From JADZAI01 sp046348585 (GTDB lineage Bacteria > Pseudomonadota > Alphaproteobacteria > Micropepsales > Micropepsaceae): 64,000 nt of DNA. The stretch lies in contig JAXMDZ010000008.1 of the NCBI GenBank assembly GCA_046348585.1, positions 38,743-102,742 on the forward strand, read 5' to 3'. Below the pieces are notes generated by a model. The model worked only from the letters and a program-made list of their open reading frames with translations. It did no database searches and was not told where the DNA came from. This document shows, piece by piece, positions 42,900 to 49,833 of the stretch. Position 1 is the stretch's first letter, and each line of letters starts with the position of its first letter. The position numbers and the translations under genes are program-made.

Positions 42900-43291
42900 A
42901 CGCCCGCCAGCGCCTCCGCCGCGCGCCGCGCCGCCATCGACAGCGGCGCGGGCAGGTCGTCCAGCGCGAACCAGCCGACGGCCTCGTGCTTCTCCGGCTC
43001 GACATTGCGCGGCTCGCCCTCGAACGAAGTGGCGAGCCGCACGGGCGAAACCCAGTGCTGCCCGTCGGCCATCAGATCGACGACGCACAGCAGCCGCGTC
43101 TCCGCCAGGCGGATGCCAAGCTCCTCCGCGACCTCGCGCCGGATCGCCGCCTCATGCGCCTCGCCCGGATCGATCTTGCCGCCCGGCAGGCTCCAGCACC
43201 CGGCCTCCGGCGGCCTCAGCCGCCGCACCAGCAGGATGCGCCCGTCCCGCACGATCGCCGCCCCGCACCCCGCACGGGGACGCCCGCTCAC
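42896..43291 (-). CDS. Nudix hydrolase (ADP-ribose pyrophosphatase-like)
   Basis: A 131-residue Nudix enzyme with the box GKIDPGEAHEAAIRREVAEELGI, matching GX5EX7REUXEEXGU exactly. The N-terminus VSGRPRAGCGAAIVRDGRILLVRR and the compact length resemble ADP-ribose or (d)NTP pyrophosphohydrolases. The GTG start overlaps the stop of isovaleryl-CoA dehydrogenase (GTGA), so translation is coupled. The pairing has no obvious metabolic meaning. Confidence 0.88.
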   Translation of the reverse strand: MSGRPRAGCGAAIVRDGRILLVRRLRPPEAGCWSLPGGKIDPGEAHEAAIRREVAEELGIRLAETRLLCVVDLMADGQHWVSPVRLATSFEGEPRNVEPEKHEAVGWFALDDLPAPLSMAARRAAEALAGV

Positions 43292-44460
43292 GCCGTCGCC
43301 TCGAAGATCTCCCGCCCGATCAGCATCCGGCGGATTTCGTTGGTGCCCGCGCCGATGTCGTAGAGCTTGGCGTCGCGCAGGATGCGCGCGGTCGGATAGT
43401 CGTTGATATAGCCGTTGCCGCCGAGGCACTGGATCGCCTCCATCGCCACCTGCACGGCGGTCTCCGAGGCATAGAGGATCGCCCCGGCCGCATCCTGGCG
43501 CGTCGTCTGCCCGCGATCGCAGGCCTTGGCGACGGTATAGACATAGGCCCGCGCCGCGTTGGTCTTCACATACATGTCGGCGAGCTTGCCCTGCATCAGC
43601 TGGAACGAGCCGATGGGCTGGCCGAACTGCTTGCGGTCGTGGAGATAGGGGATCACCACGTCCAGCGCCGCCTGCGCCAGCCCGATCGCCCCCGCCGCCA
43701 GCACCGCGCGCTCGTAGTCGAGCCCCGACATCAGCACGCCGACGCCGCCGCCGACCGGCCCCATCACGTTCTCCTCGGGCACCTCGCAATCCTCGAACAC
43801 GAGTTCGGCGGTGTCCGAGCCGCGCATCCCCATCTTGTCCAGCTTCGGGCTCGCGCTGAATCCCTTCATCCCCTTCTCGATCAGGAAGGCGGTGATGCCG
43901 CGCGACTTCGCCTCCGGATCGGTCTTGGCATAGACGACCAGCGTGTCGGCATGCGGCCCGTTGGTGATCCAGAACTTGGTGCCGTTGAGGACGTAACGGT
44001 CGCCCTTCTTGTCGGCGCGCAGCCGCATCGAGACGACGTCCGAGCCCGAGCCCGCCTCCGACATCGCCAGCGCGCCCACATGCTCGCCGCTCATCAGCTT
44101 GGGCAGGTATTTGCGCTTCTGCTCCGGCGTGCCCCAGCGGCGCAGCTGGTTGACGCAGAGATTGGAGTGCGCGCCGTAGGAAAGCCCGACCGCGCCGGAG
44201 CCGCGGCTCACCTCCTCCATGGCGACGCAATGCTCCAGATAGCCGAGGCCCGCGCCGCCGTATTCCTCCTCCACCGTCACGCCCAGCAGACCGAGATCGC
44301 CCAGCTCCGGCCACAGCTCGCGCGGGAAGGTGTTGCTCCGGTCGATCTCGGCGGCGCGCGGCGCCAGCCTGTCGTCCGACCACGCCCGCACCGTCTCGCG
44401 CAGCATGTCGGCCGTCTCGCCGAGGTCGAAATCGAGGCCGCGGAAGGAATTGGGGATCAC
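43288..44460 (-). CDS. ivd: Isovaleryl-CoA dehydrogenase
   Basis: A 390-residue FAD acyl-CoA dehydrogenase that oxidises isovaleryl-CoA to 3-methylcrotonyl-CoA, the step before methylcrotonyl-CoA carboxylase. It starts with FRGLDFDLGETADMLRETVRAWS and has MSEAGSGSDVVSMRLRADK, MRGSDTAELVFEDCEVP, the catalytic Glu region GLDYERAVLAAG and the C-terminal QCLGGNGYINDYPTARILRDAKLYDIGAGTNEIRRMLIGRE. These stretches are strongly typical of isovaleryl-CoA dehydrogenase. mccA and mccB lie about 8 kb away, in a separate operon. Confidence 0.94.
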   Translation of the reverse strand: MIPNSFRGLDFDLGETADMLRETVRAWSDDRLAPRAAEIDRSNTFPRELWPELGDLGLLGVTVEEEYGGAGLGYLEHCVAMEEVSRGSGAVGLSYGAHSNLCVNQLRRWGTPEQKRKYLPKLMSGEHVGALAMSEAGSGSDVVSMRLRADKKGDRYVLNGTKFWITNGPHADTLVVYAKTDPEAKSRGITAFLIEKGMKGFSASPKLDKMGMRGSDTAELVFEDCEVPEENVMGPVGGGVGVLMSGLDYERAVLAAGAIGLAQAALDVVIPYLHDRKQFGQPIGSFQLMQGKLADMYVKTNAARAYVYTVAKACDRGQTTRQDAAGAILYASETAVQVAMEAIQCLGGNGYINDYPTARILRDAKLYDIGAGTNEIRRMLIGREIFEATA

Positions 44461-44587
44461 GGCAAGGCTCCTTGTGGCGTCATGAGGCGTCGTCCTGCGG
44501 CCGGTCTTAGCCGAACGCCGGGCGGAGCGGGAGGCGGACTTCGGCGGAATTCGCGCGCAGCCCGGTTCCTTCCCCCGCCGAACCGCC

Positions 44588-44610
44588 TATATTGCGCCGC
44601 AACATGTTGC
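44588..44610. promoter_or_regulatory. Possible promoter/operator of bdhA
   Basis: A -10-like TATATT (44588-44593) is followed five bases later by the perfect 12-bp palindrome GCAACATGTTGC (44599-44610). It lies in the gap between the divergent ivd and bdhA genes and could be a shared regulator site. No convincing -35 is visible. Confidence 0.4.
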
Positions 44611-44648
44611 CCGCGGCGGCCCGGCCCGCCCCTTCGCGAAAGACCTCC

Positions 44649-45434
44649 ATGACCCTCAAAGGCAAATCCGCCCTCGTCACCGGCTCGACCAGTGGCATCG
44701 GCCTCGCCTGCGCCCGCGCCTTCGCCGCCGAGGGCGCGAACGTCGTCCTCAACGGCTTCGGCCCGGCCGACGAGATCGAAGCGGCCCGCGCCGCCATCGA
44801 AACCGAGTTCGGCGTCCGCGCGCTCTATTCGCCCGCCGACATGACCAGGCCCGCCGAGATCGCCGAACTGGTCGGCCTCGCCGCTTCGGCCTTCGGCGGC
44901 CCCGACATCCTCGTCAACAATGCCGGCATCCAGCACGTCTCGCCGATCGAGGACTTCCCCATCGACAAATGGGACCAGATCATCGCGATCAACCTCTCCT
45001 CGGCCTTCCATGCGATCCGCGCCGCCGTTCCCGGCATGAAGGCGCGCAAATGGGGCCGCATCGTCTCCACCGCCTCGGCCCATTCGCTGGTCGCCTCGCC
45101 GTTCAAGGCGGCCTATGTCGCCGCCAAGCACGGCATCGCCGGCCTCACCAAGACGGTCGCGCTCGAACTCGCCCCGCACGGCGTCACGGTCAACTGCATC
45201 AGCCCCGGCTATGTCTGGACGCCGCTGGTCGAGAAGCAGATTCCCGACACGATGAAGGCGCGCGGCCTGACCAAGGAACAGGTCATCGGCGACGTGCTGC
45301 TGCAGGCTCAGCCGACCAAGCAGTTCGTCACCGTCGAGCAGGTCGCGGCGCTCGCCGTCTTCCTCGCCGGCGACGCGGCCAGCCAGATCACCGGTGCGAA
45401 CATCGCGATGGACGGCGGCTGGACCGCCGCCTGA
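44649..45434 (+). CDS. bdhA: 3-hydroxybutyrate dehydrogenase
   Basis: A 261-residue SDR that interconverts 3-hydroxybutyrate and acetoacetate, linking PHA turnover to ketone metabolism. It starts MTLKGKSALVTGSTSGIGLACARAFAAEGANVVLNGFG and has NNAGIQHVSPIEDFP, the catalytic Ser and Tyr-x-x-x-Lys in STASAHSLVASPFKAAYVAAKHG, and ISPGYVWTPLVEKQIP. These are specific to the BdhA subgroup. The ATG at 44649 matches the family start. A phasin and a thiolase in the same window support the role. Confidence 0.94.
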   Translation: MTLKGKSALVTGSTSGIGLACARAFAAEGANVVLNGFGPADEIEAARAAIETEFGVRALYSPADMTRPAEIAELVGLAASAFGGPDILVNNAGIQHVSPIEDFPIDKWDQIIAINLSSAFHAIRAAVPGMKARKWGRIVSTASAHSLVASPFKAAYVAAKHGIAGLTKTVALELAPHGVTVNCISPGYVWTPLVEKQIPDTMKARGLTKEQVIGDVLLQAQPTKQFVTVEQVAALAVFLAGDAASQITGANIAMDGGWTAA

Positions 45435-45439
45435 GGCGC

Positions 45440-46093
45440 ATGACGCCGCCCCGCCTCAAGCGGCTCAGCCGCCGCGACCTCCCCGCCGATACGGTGGCGC
45501 TCGCCCGCTATCTCATCGGCGCGGCGATCGTCCACGACCTGCCGGAGGGCCGCGTCGCGGCGCGCATCGTCGAGACCGAGGCCTACCTGCCGGACGATGC
45601 GGCGAGCCACAGCTTTCGCGGCGAAACCCCGCGCAACCGGCCGATGTTCGGCGAGCGCGGCCACGCCTATGTCTATCTGAACTACGGCATGTACTGGCTG
45701 TTCAACGTCGCCAGCGAAGCGCCGGGCATCGGCGCGGGCGTGCTGATCCGCGCGGTCGAGCCGGTGCTGGGCGAGGCGCTGATGCAGGCCCGCCGTCCTG
45801 GCCGTCACGGCCCCGACCTCGCCAACGGCCCCGGCAAGCTCACCCTCGCGCTCGGCATCGGCCCGACGCATGACGGTCTCGACCTCTGCGCGCCCGGCGC
45901 GCTCTTCCTCGCCGCCCCGCCCCGCCCGCCGGGCGAGATCGGCACCTCGACCCGCATCGGCATCACGCGCGACGCGCACCGCCCCCTGCGCTTCTTCGAG
46001 CGCGACAACCCTTATGTCAGCGGCCCGCGCCGCCTGAACCGGGACCAAGCCACAGCAGCCCCCTCCCCAAGCCCCCGCCGTTCCTCATCCTGA
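45440..46093 (+). CDS. 3-methyladenine DNA glycosylase (AAG family)
   Basis: A 217-residue base-excision repair enzyme that removes alkylated purines. The core has ETEAYLPDDAASHSFRGETPRNRPMFGERGHAYVYLNYGMYWLFNV, with the intercalating Tyr and catalytic Glu regions, and ANGPGKLTLALGI. The ATG at 45440 lies five bases after the bdhA stop. The last dozen residues (AAPSPSPRRSSS) and the stop codon come from a palindromic repeat (46083-46127) placed at the 3' end, so the normal C-terminus has been altered slightly. Confidence 0.92.
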   Translation: MTPPRLKRLSRRDLPADTVALARYLIGAAIVHDLPEGRVAARIVETEAYLPDDAASHSFRGETPRNRPMFGERGHAYVYLNYGMYWLFNVASEAPGIGAGVLIRAVEPVLGEALMQARRPGRHGPDLANGPGKLTLALGIGPTHDGLDLCAPGALFLAAPPRPPGEIGTSTRIGITRDAHRPLRFFERDNPYVSGPRRLNRDQATAAPSPSPRRSSS

Positions 46094-46202
46094 GGAGGCC
46101 GCAAAGCGGCCGTCCCGAAGGACGCACCGCGGTTCCCTCCCGTCCATCTCAAACCCTCCTCATCCTGAGGAGGCCGCAAAGCGGCCGTCTCGAAGGACGC
46201 AC
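46083..46202 (+). repeat. Family B palindromic repeats B1 and B2
   Basis: Two copies (46083-46127 and 46158-46202) of a 45-bp unit. It starts CCTCATCCTGAGG, has a GGCCGC-AAA-GCGGCC stem-loop, and ends GTCTCGAAGGACGCAC (GTCCCG in B1). B1 overlaps the 3' end of the glycosylase gene and supplies its stop codon. The gap to the next gene at 46266 holds nothing else. Confidence 0.88.
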
Positions 46203-46265
46203 TGCGCCCGCATCGCCCCCCGGCCGCGCAGGTGCTAGGATAACCTCCATGGTGGCGCATCCGGC

Positions 46266-46931
46266 ATGAGACTCCTCGACCAACCCTGGCCGCTCAAGGC
46301 GATCTGGGCCGTGCTGCTGGCCGAAGCCGGCTACGCCCTCGCCAGCGGCGCGTTCAGCGTCGCCTTCGTCGCGCTGGCGACCTTTGCCCTCACCCTGGTG
46401 CCGGTCTATCTGCAGCGCTTCATCGGGGCGCGCGTTCCCGCCGGGTTCGTCGTGGCGGTGGCGCTGTTCCTGATGGCGACGCTGTTCCTCGGCGAGGTTC
46501 GCGATTTCTACAACCGCTTCTGGTGGTGGGACGACCTGCTGCATTTCGGCTCGGCCATCGGTTTCGGCCTGGTCGGCGTGGTGCTGATGCTCATACTGGT
46601 GCGCGGCGACCGCCTCTCGGCCGCGCCGGTCACGGTCGCGCTGTTCGCCTTCTGCTTCTCCGTGACGATCGGCGCGCTGTGGGAGATCTTCGAGTTCGCT
46701 GTCGATCAGACGCTCGGCACCAACATGCAGAAGTCCGGCCTCGTCGACACGATGAAGGACATCATGGTCGATTGCGTCGGCGCGGCGCTGGGCGCCATCG
46801 CGGGCTACGGCCATCTCAAGGGCTGGCACGGCTGGCCCTTCGCCGGCACGATCCGCGACTTCGTCATCGCCAACGACCATCTGTTCCCGCGCCTGCGCCG
46901 CAAACCGCGCCGCAACGGCGAACCCCCCTGA
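46266..46931 (+). CDS. DUF2238-like membrane protein
   Basis: A 221-residue integral membrane protein with about six hydrophobic segments. It carries the conserved pattern FWWWDDLLHFGSAIGFGLVG and ALWEIFEFAVDQTLGTNMQKSGLVDTMKDIMVDCVGAALGA, known from DUF2238/YjdF-like proteins. The acidic and His residues within membrane segments suggest a conserved intramembrane site. The function is unknown. The basic C-terminal tail (RLRRKPRRN) is cytosolic. Confidence 0.8.
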   Translation: MRLLDQPWPLKAIWAVLLAEAGYALASGAFSVAFVALATFALTLVPVYLQRFIGARVPAGFVVAVALFLMATLFLGEVRDFYNRFWWWDDLLHFGSAIGFGLVGVVLMLILVRGDRLSAAPVTVALFAFCFSVTIGALWEIFEFAVDQTLGTNMQKSGLVDTMKDIMVDCVGAALGAIAGYGHLKGWHGWPFAGTIRDFVIANDHLFPRLRRKPRRNGEPP

Positions 46932-46979
46932 TGCGCCCCCACCCCGCCTCATCCCGAGAAAGCAACCGCCCCCACCCCT

Positions 46980-47244
46980 CCTCATCCTGAGGAGGGCGCG
47001 GAACGCGCCCGTCTCGAAGGACGCACACCCCCGCTCCCTTGCCGAGCCCTCCGCCCTTCCTCATCCTGAGGAGGGCGCGACACGCGCCCGTCTCGAAGGA
47101 CGCACGATGTCCGCCCAAACCCTCCTCATCCTGAGGAGGCCGCAAAGCGGCCGTCTCGAAGGACGCACCCCCGCCCCCTTGCCGAACTCCCCCGCCACTC
47201 CTCATCCTGAGGAGGCCGCGAAGCGGCCGTCTCGAAGGACGCAC
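46980..47244 (+). repeat. Family B palindromic repeats B3 to B6
   Basis: Four copies in the same orientation: 46980-47026, 47059-47105, 47124-47168 and 47200-47244. B3 and B4 carry a compensated stem (GGGCGCG...CGCGCCC) in place of GGCCGC...GCGGCC, showing that pairing, not sequence, is kept. The AAGGACGCAC end of B6 lies five bases before the GIY-YIG GTG start and provides a ribosome-binding-like GAAGGA. A further degenerate fragment (CCTCATCCCGAG) lies near 46947. Confidence 0.88.
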
Positions 47245-47248
47245 AACG

Positions 47249-47587
47249 GTGTTCGAGGCCTTCGTCTACATCCTGCGCTGCGCCGACGGCTCATACTATG
47301 TGGGCTCTGCACGCGGCGATCTCGACCGGCGGATCGGCCAGCATCAGAGCGGCGAGTTGGGCGGCTACACCTCTGCAAGGCGGCCCGTGGAGCTGGTCTG
47401 GGCGGACAATTTCCACCGCATCGTCGACGCCATTGCCGTCGAGCGTCAGATCAAGGGCTGGTCGCGCGCCAAGAAGGAAGCCCTGATCCGGCGCGACTAC
47501 GACCGCCTGCCCGCCCTGTCGAAACGCCGTGCGTCCTTCGAGACGCGGCCTCCGGCCGCTCCTCAGGATGAGGAGGGTCAGAGCTGA
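47249..47587 (+). CDS. Single-domain GIY-YIG nuclease (UPF0213-like)
   Basis: A 112-residue protein with one GIY-YIG domain: VYI (6-8), YVG (17-19), Arg in LDRRIGQH, and the later ERQIKGWSRAKKEALI with the catalytic Glu and conserved Lys. This is the UPF0213 type, different from the nuclease at 256-552. The GTG start at 47249 follows GAAGGA, contributed by the upstream repeat. The last 20 residues (RASFETRPPAAPQDEEG) are encoded by an inverted copy of the repeat. The gene is flanked by four copies in plus orientation before it and three in minus orientation after it. Its function is unknown; mobilisation of repeats is a hypothesis. Confidence 0.87.
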   Translation: MFEAFVYILRCADGSYYVGSARGDLDRRIGQHQSGELGGYTSARRPVELVWADNFHRIVDAIAVERQIKGWSRAKKEALIRRDYDRLPALSKRRASFETRPPAAPQDEEGQS

Positions 47588-47727
47588 ACGGGCGCGGGAA
47601 ACGCCGTACGTCCTTCGAGACGCGGCCTCCGGCCGCTCCTCAGGATGAGGAAGGTGAGAGCTGAACGGGCGCGGAAATCACCGTGCGTCCTTCGAGACGC
47701 GGCCTCCGGCCGCTCCTCAGGATGAGG
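47529..47727 (-). repeat. Family B palindromic repeats B7 to B9, inverted
   Basis: Three copies in the opposite orientation to B3-B6: 47529-47573, 47606-47650 and 47683-47727. B7 lies inside the 3' end of the GIY-YIG gene. In all three the stem is GGCC-TCC-GGCC, a shorter variant. Spacing between units is about 32 bp. Confidence 0.88.
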
Positions 47728-47788
47728 AGGGTGGGAGCAGGAGAGAAACGGAGAAACGCCGGCCCCCATCCGCCGCTACTCAAACCCT

Positions 47789-47912
47789 CCTCATCCTGAG
47801 GAGGGCGCGGAACGCGCCCGTCTCGAAGGACGCACCGCGGTTCCCCCCGAAGATTCCCAAACCCTCCTCATCCTGAGGATGGCGCGGCACGCGCCCGTCT
47901 CGAAGGACGCAC
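47789..47912 (+). repeat. Family B palindromic repeats B10 and B11
   Basis: Two copies in plus orientation (47789-47835, 47866-47912) with the GGGCGCGG/GGCGCGGC stem variant. They end about 60 bp before tRNA-Leu. The region 47588-47974 holds no gene. Confidence 0.85.
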
Positions 47913-47974
47913 CGCGCGCGCAACCTCACGAGGCGCACGCAGGGCCGCAGTCAAACCGTCAATGTGGGAAAGTG

Positions 47975-48061
47975 TGGTGCGGCCAAGAAGACTCGAACTT
48001 CCACGGGAGTTACCCCACTAGCACCTCAAGCTAGCGCGTCTACCAATTCCGCCATGGCCGC
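47975..48061 (-). tRNA. tRNA-Leu (anticodon GAG)
   Basis: Read on the minus strand, an 87-base tRNA begins GCGGCCATGGCGGAATTGGT and ends in an encoded CCA. The 7-bp acceptor stem is GCGGCCA/TGGCCGC. The anticodon arm CTAGC-TTGAGGT-GCTAG carries GAG. A long variable arm (GTGGGGTAACTCCCGTG) marks a class II tRNA, and the T-arm is AAGTTCGAGTCTT. It would read CUC and CUU. Confidence 0.97.
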
Positions 48062-48230
48062 ATCGGGATCGCCCATACGGGCGAAGCAAGGGCCGCGCGT
48101 ATAGCAAGGCCCGGCGGGGTTGTGAAGCGCGCAATCGCGGAAATCGCGCCGCCCGCGCCCGAGGACGATTTTCCTTGGGAATCCAGACGGCTAGGCCCGC
48201 GCAGGCAGGGCTCCGGCCGCGCCGTCTCCG

Positions 48231-48461
48231 TCAGGCGGCGGCGGCGAGCGTCCGGGTGACCGAGACGCAGATCTTCTCGCCCTGAATCACGATATCGCCC
48301 CGGGCGACCGGAGTGCCGTTGGCGAGGATCCACACTTCGTCCGACTGGCGGGCATCCAGCTCGATCACCGCGCCGCGGCCCATGCGCAGCAACTGGTTCA
48401 TCGGAATGACCGACTTCCCCAGAACGACCGATATCTCGACCCTGACGGTTTCAACTGACAT
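48231..48461 (-). CDS. fliN: Flagellar motor switch FliN-type (SpoA-domain) protein
   Basis: A 76-residue protein that is just one SpoA/FliN domain: VRVEISVVLGKSVIPMNQLLRMGRGAVIELD, then DEVWILANGTPVARGDIVIQGEKICVSVTR. FliN forms the lower ring of the flagellar switch complex with FliM and FliG. Normal FliN has an extra N-terminal region of 30-60 residues that is missing here, and no other flagellar gene is nearby. It may be the real FliN of the organism with a short N-terminus or a SpoA paralogue. Confidence 0.82.
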   Translation of the reverse strand: MSVETVRVEISVVLGKSVIPMNQLLRMGRGAVIELDARQSDEVWILANGTPVARGDIVIQGEKICVSVTRTLAAAA

Positions 48462-48524
48462 ACCGGCGAAGCGCCCCCTGACCCAGCATTGCGACGCTAG
48501 GGCCCGGCGCTTACTTGGTGGTTA

Positions 48525-49166
48525 ATGACTTGCGACCGCGCCATCGAATGGCTGACCAGCGAGGCCCCGGTGCCCTATCCGGAGGCGCTCGCCTTCATGG
48601 AGACGCGCGCCGCCGCCATCGCCGAGGGAACGGCGCGTCAGGCCGTCTGGCTGCTGGAGCATCCCCCGCTCTACACGGCCGGGACCAGCGCCCGGCCGGA
48701 CGATCTGCTCGAACCCGGCCGCTTCCCGGTTTTCGCCGCCGGGCGCGGCGGCCAGTACACCTATCACGGGCCGGGCCAGCGGATCGGCTATGTGATGCTC
48801 GACGTGAAGGCCCGCGGCGGCGACATCCGCCGATTCGTCCACGACCTCGAAGCCTGGCTGATCGCCGCGCTCGCCCGCTTCGGGGTGACGGGCGAGCGGC
48901 GCGCCGGCCGGGTCGGCATCTGGGTGGCGGACCCGGCGACCGGCGCGGAGGACAAGATCGCCGCGCTCGGCCTCAGGGTCCGCCGCGGGGTCAGCTTTCA
49001 CGGCGTCTCGCTCAACGTCGATCCCGACCTCTCCCACTTCGCCGGCATCGTGCCCTGCGGCATCGCCGCCCACGGCGTCACCAGCCTCGCCCGCCTCGGC
49101 CGCCCGGCCCCCATGGCCGAGGTGGACGCCGCCCTGAAGGCAAGCTTCGCCGAGATCTTCGGCTAG
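48525..49166 (+). CDS. lipB: Octanoyltransferase LipB
   Basis: A 213-residue enzyme that moves octanoyl from acyl carrier protein to lipoyl domains of 2-oxoacid dehydrogenases. Family motifs are RQAVWLLEHPPLYTAGTSA, GRGGQYTYHGPGQRIGYVMLD, the catalytic Lys in DKIAALGLRVRRGVSFHG and the thioester Cys in FAGIVPCGI. The length is normal. The start at ATG 48525 fits the family N-terminus. Confidence 0.96.
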   Translation: MTCDRAIEWLTSEAPVPYPEALAFMETRAAAIAEGTARQAVWLLEHPPLYTAGTSARPDDLLEPGRFPVFAAGRGGQYTYHGPGQRIGYVMLDVKARGGDIRRFVHDLEAWLIAALARFGVTGERRAGRVGIWVADPATGAEDKIAALGLRVRRGVSFHGVSLNVDPDLSHFAGIVPCGIAAHGVTSLARLGRPAPMAEVDAALKASFAEIFG

Positions 49167-49252
49167 CGCGCACCGGGCACCCTGCGGCAAGGCGGCGCTT
49201 GTCCGCCCCTGCCCGGCAGCCTCCAATGGAGCGCCAATCCCGGAGACCGCCC

Positions 49253-49756
49253 ATGAGCCTGCGCCGCGCCGTCGCTTTCGCCGTCCTGCTCCTCGCGCCA
49301 GGCGCGGCCGCCGCCGGGGACGAGCATGGCGGCCCGCCCAACATAGCGCAGATGAGCTTCCTCGCCGGCGACTGGGCCGAGCCGAAGGACGGGCGCACGG
49401 TGGAAGAGCACTGGGTCGGCCCCGTCGGCGGCATCATGGCCGGCATGACCATCGTCTACACCGCCGAGCCGGGCGCGAAGACCACGCTGGAGGCGATGAG
49501 CGTCGAGATCCGCGACGGCAAATTCGTCTTCGTGGCGCGCCCCGAAGGCCAGGGCGAAACCGTCTTCGTGCTGAAGGAAGCCGACAACGGCTACGCCGTC
49601 TTCGAAAACCCCGCCCACGATTTCCCCCAGCGCGTCATCTACAGCTATGGCGGCGAAGACACGCTGGACGCCCGCATCGAAGGCACGCTCGACGGCAAGC
49701 TCCAGTCGATCGAATGGCGCTACGCCAGGATGCCCGCGGCAGGCCCGGCAAGGTAA
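49253..49756 (+). CDS. Secreted DUF6265-type protein
   Basis: A 167-residue exported protein. The signal peptide (MSLRRAVAFAVLLLAPGAAAAG) ends near residue 21. The mature domain has FLAGDWAEPKDGRTVEEHWVGPVGGIMAGM, YAVFENPAHDFPQRVIYSY and GKLQSIEWRYAR, the DUF6265 pattern of a small beta-barrel. CGGAG lies seven bases before the ATG. The function is unknown. Confidence 0.8.
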   Translation: MSLRRAVAFAVLLLAPGAAAAGDEHGGPPNIAQMSFLAGDWAEPKDGRTVEEHWVGPVGGIMAGMTIVYTAEPGAKTTLEAMSVEIRDGKFVFVARPEGQGETVFVLKEADNGYAVFENPAHDFPQRVIYSYGGEDTLDARIEGTLDGKLQSIEWRYARMPAAGPAR

Positions 49757-49833
49757 ACGGGCGCGAAAGGACTACTTACGGCGTTTTCAGACGGTTGCCC
49801 TACTCTGCCGGGATCGGAGAATAACCCGGCCTC

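Noticed and set aside
42896..44383. A 495-codon minus-strand frame joining the Nudix gene to the isovaleryl-CoA dehydrogenase region
   Set aside because: The upstream part is a shifted reading of ivd. The Nudix protein begins at the GTG that overlaps the ivd stop.
46980..47912. A CRISPR-like array in the repeat cluster
   Set aside because: The units are palindromic, occur in both orientations, vary in stem sequence and have uneven spacers of unrelated length. No cas gene is near.
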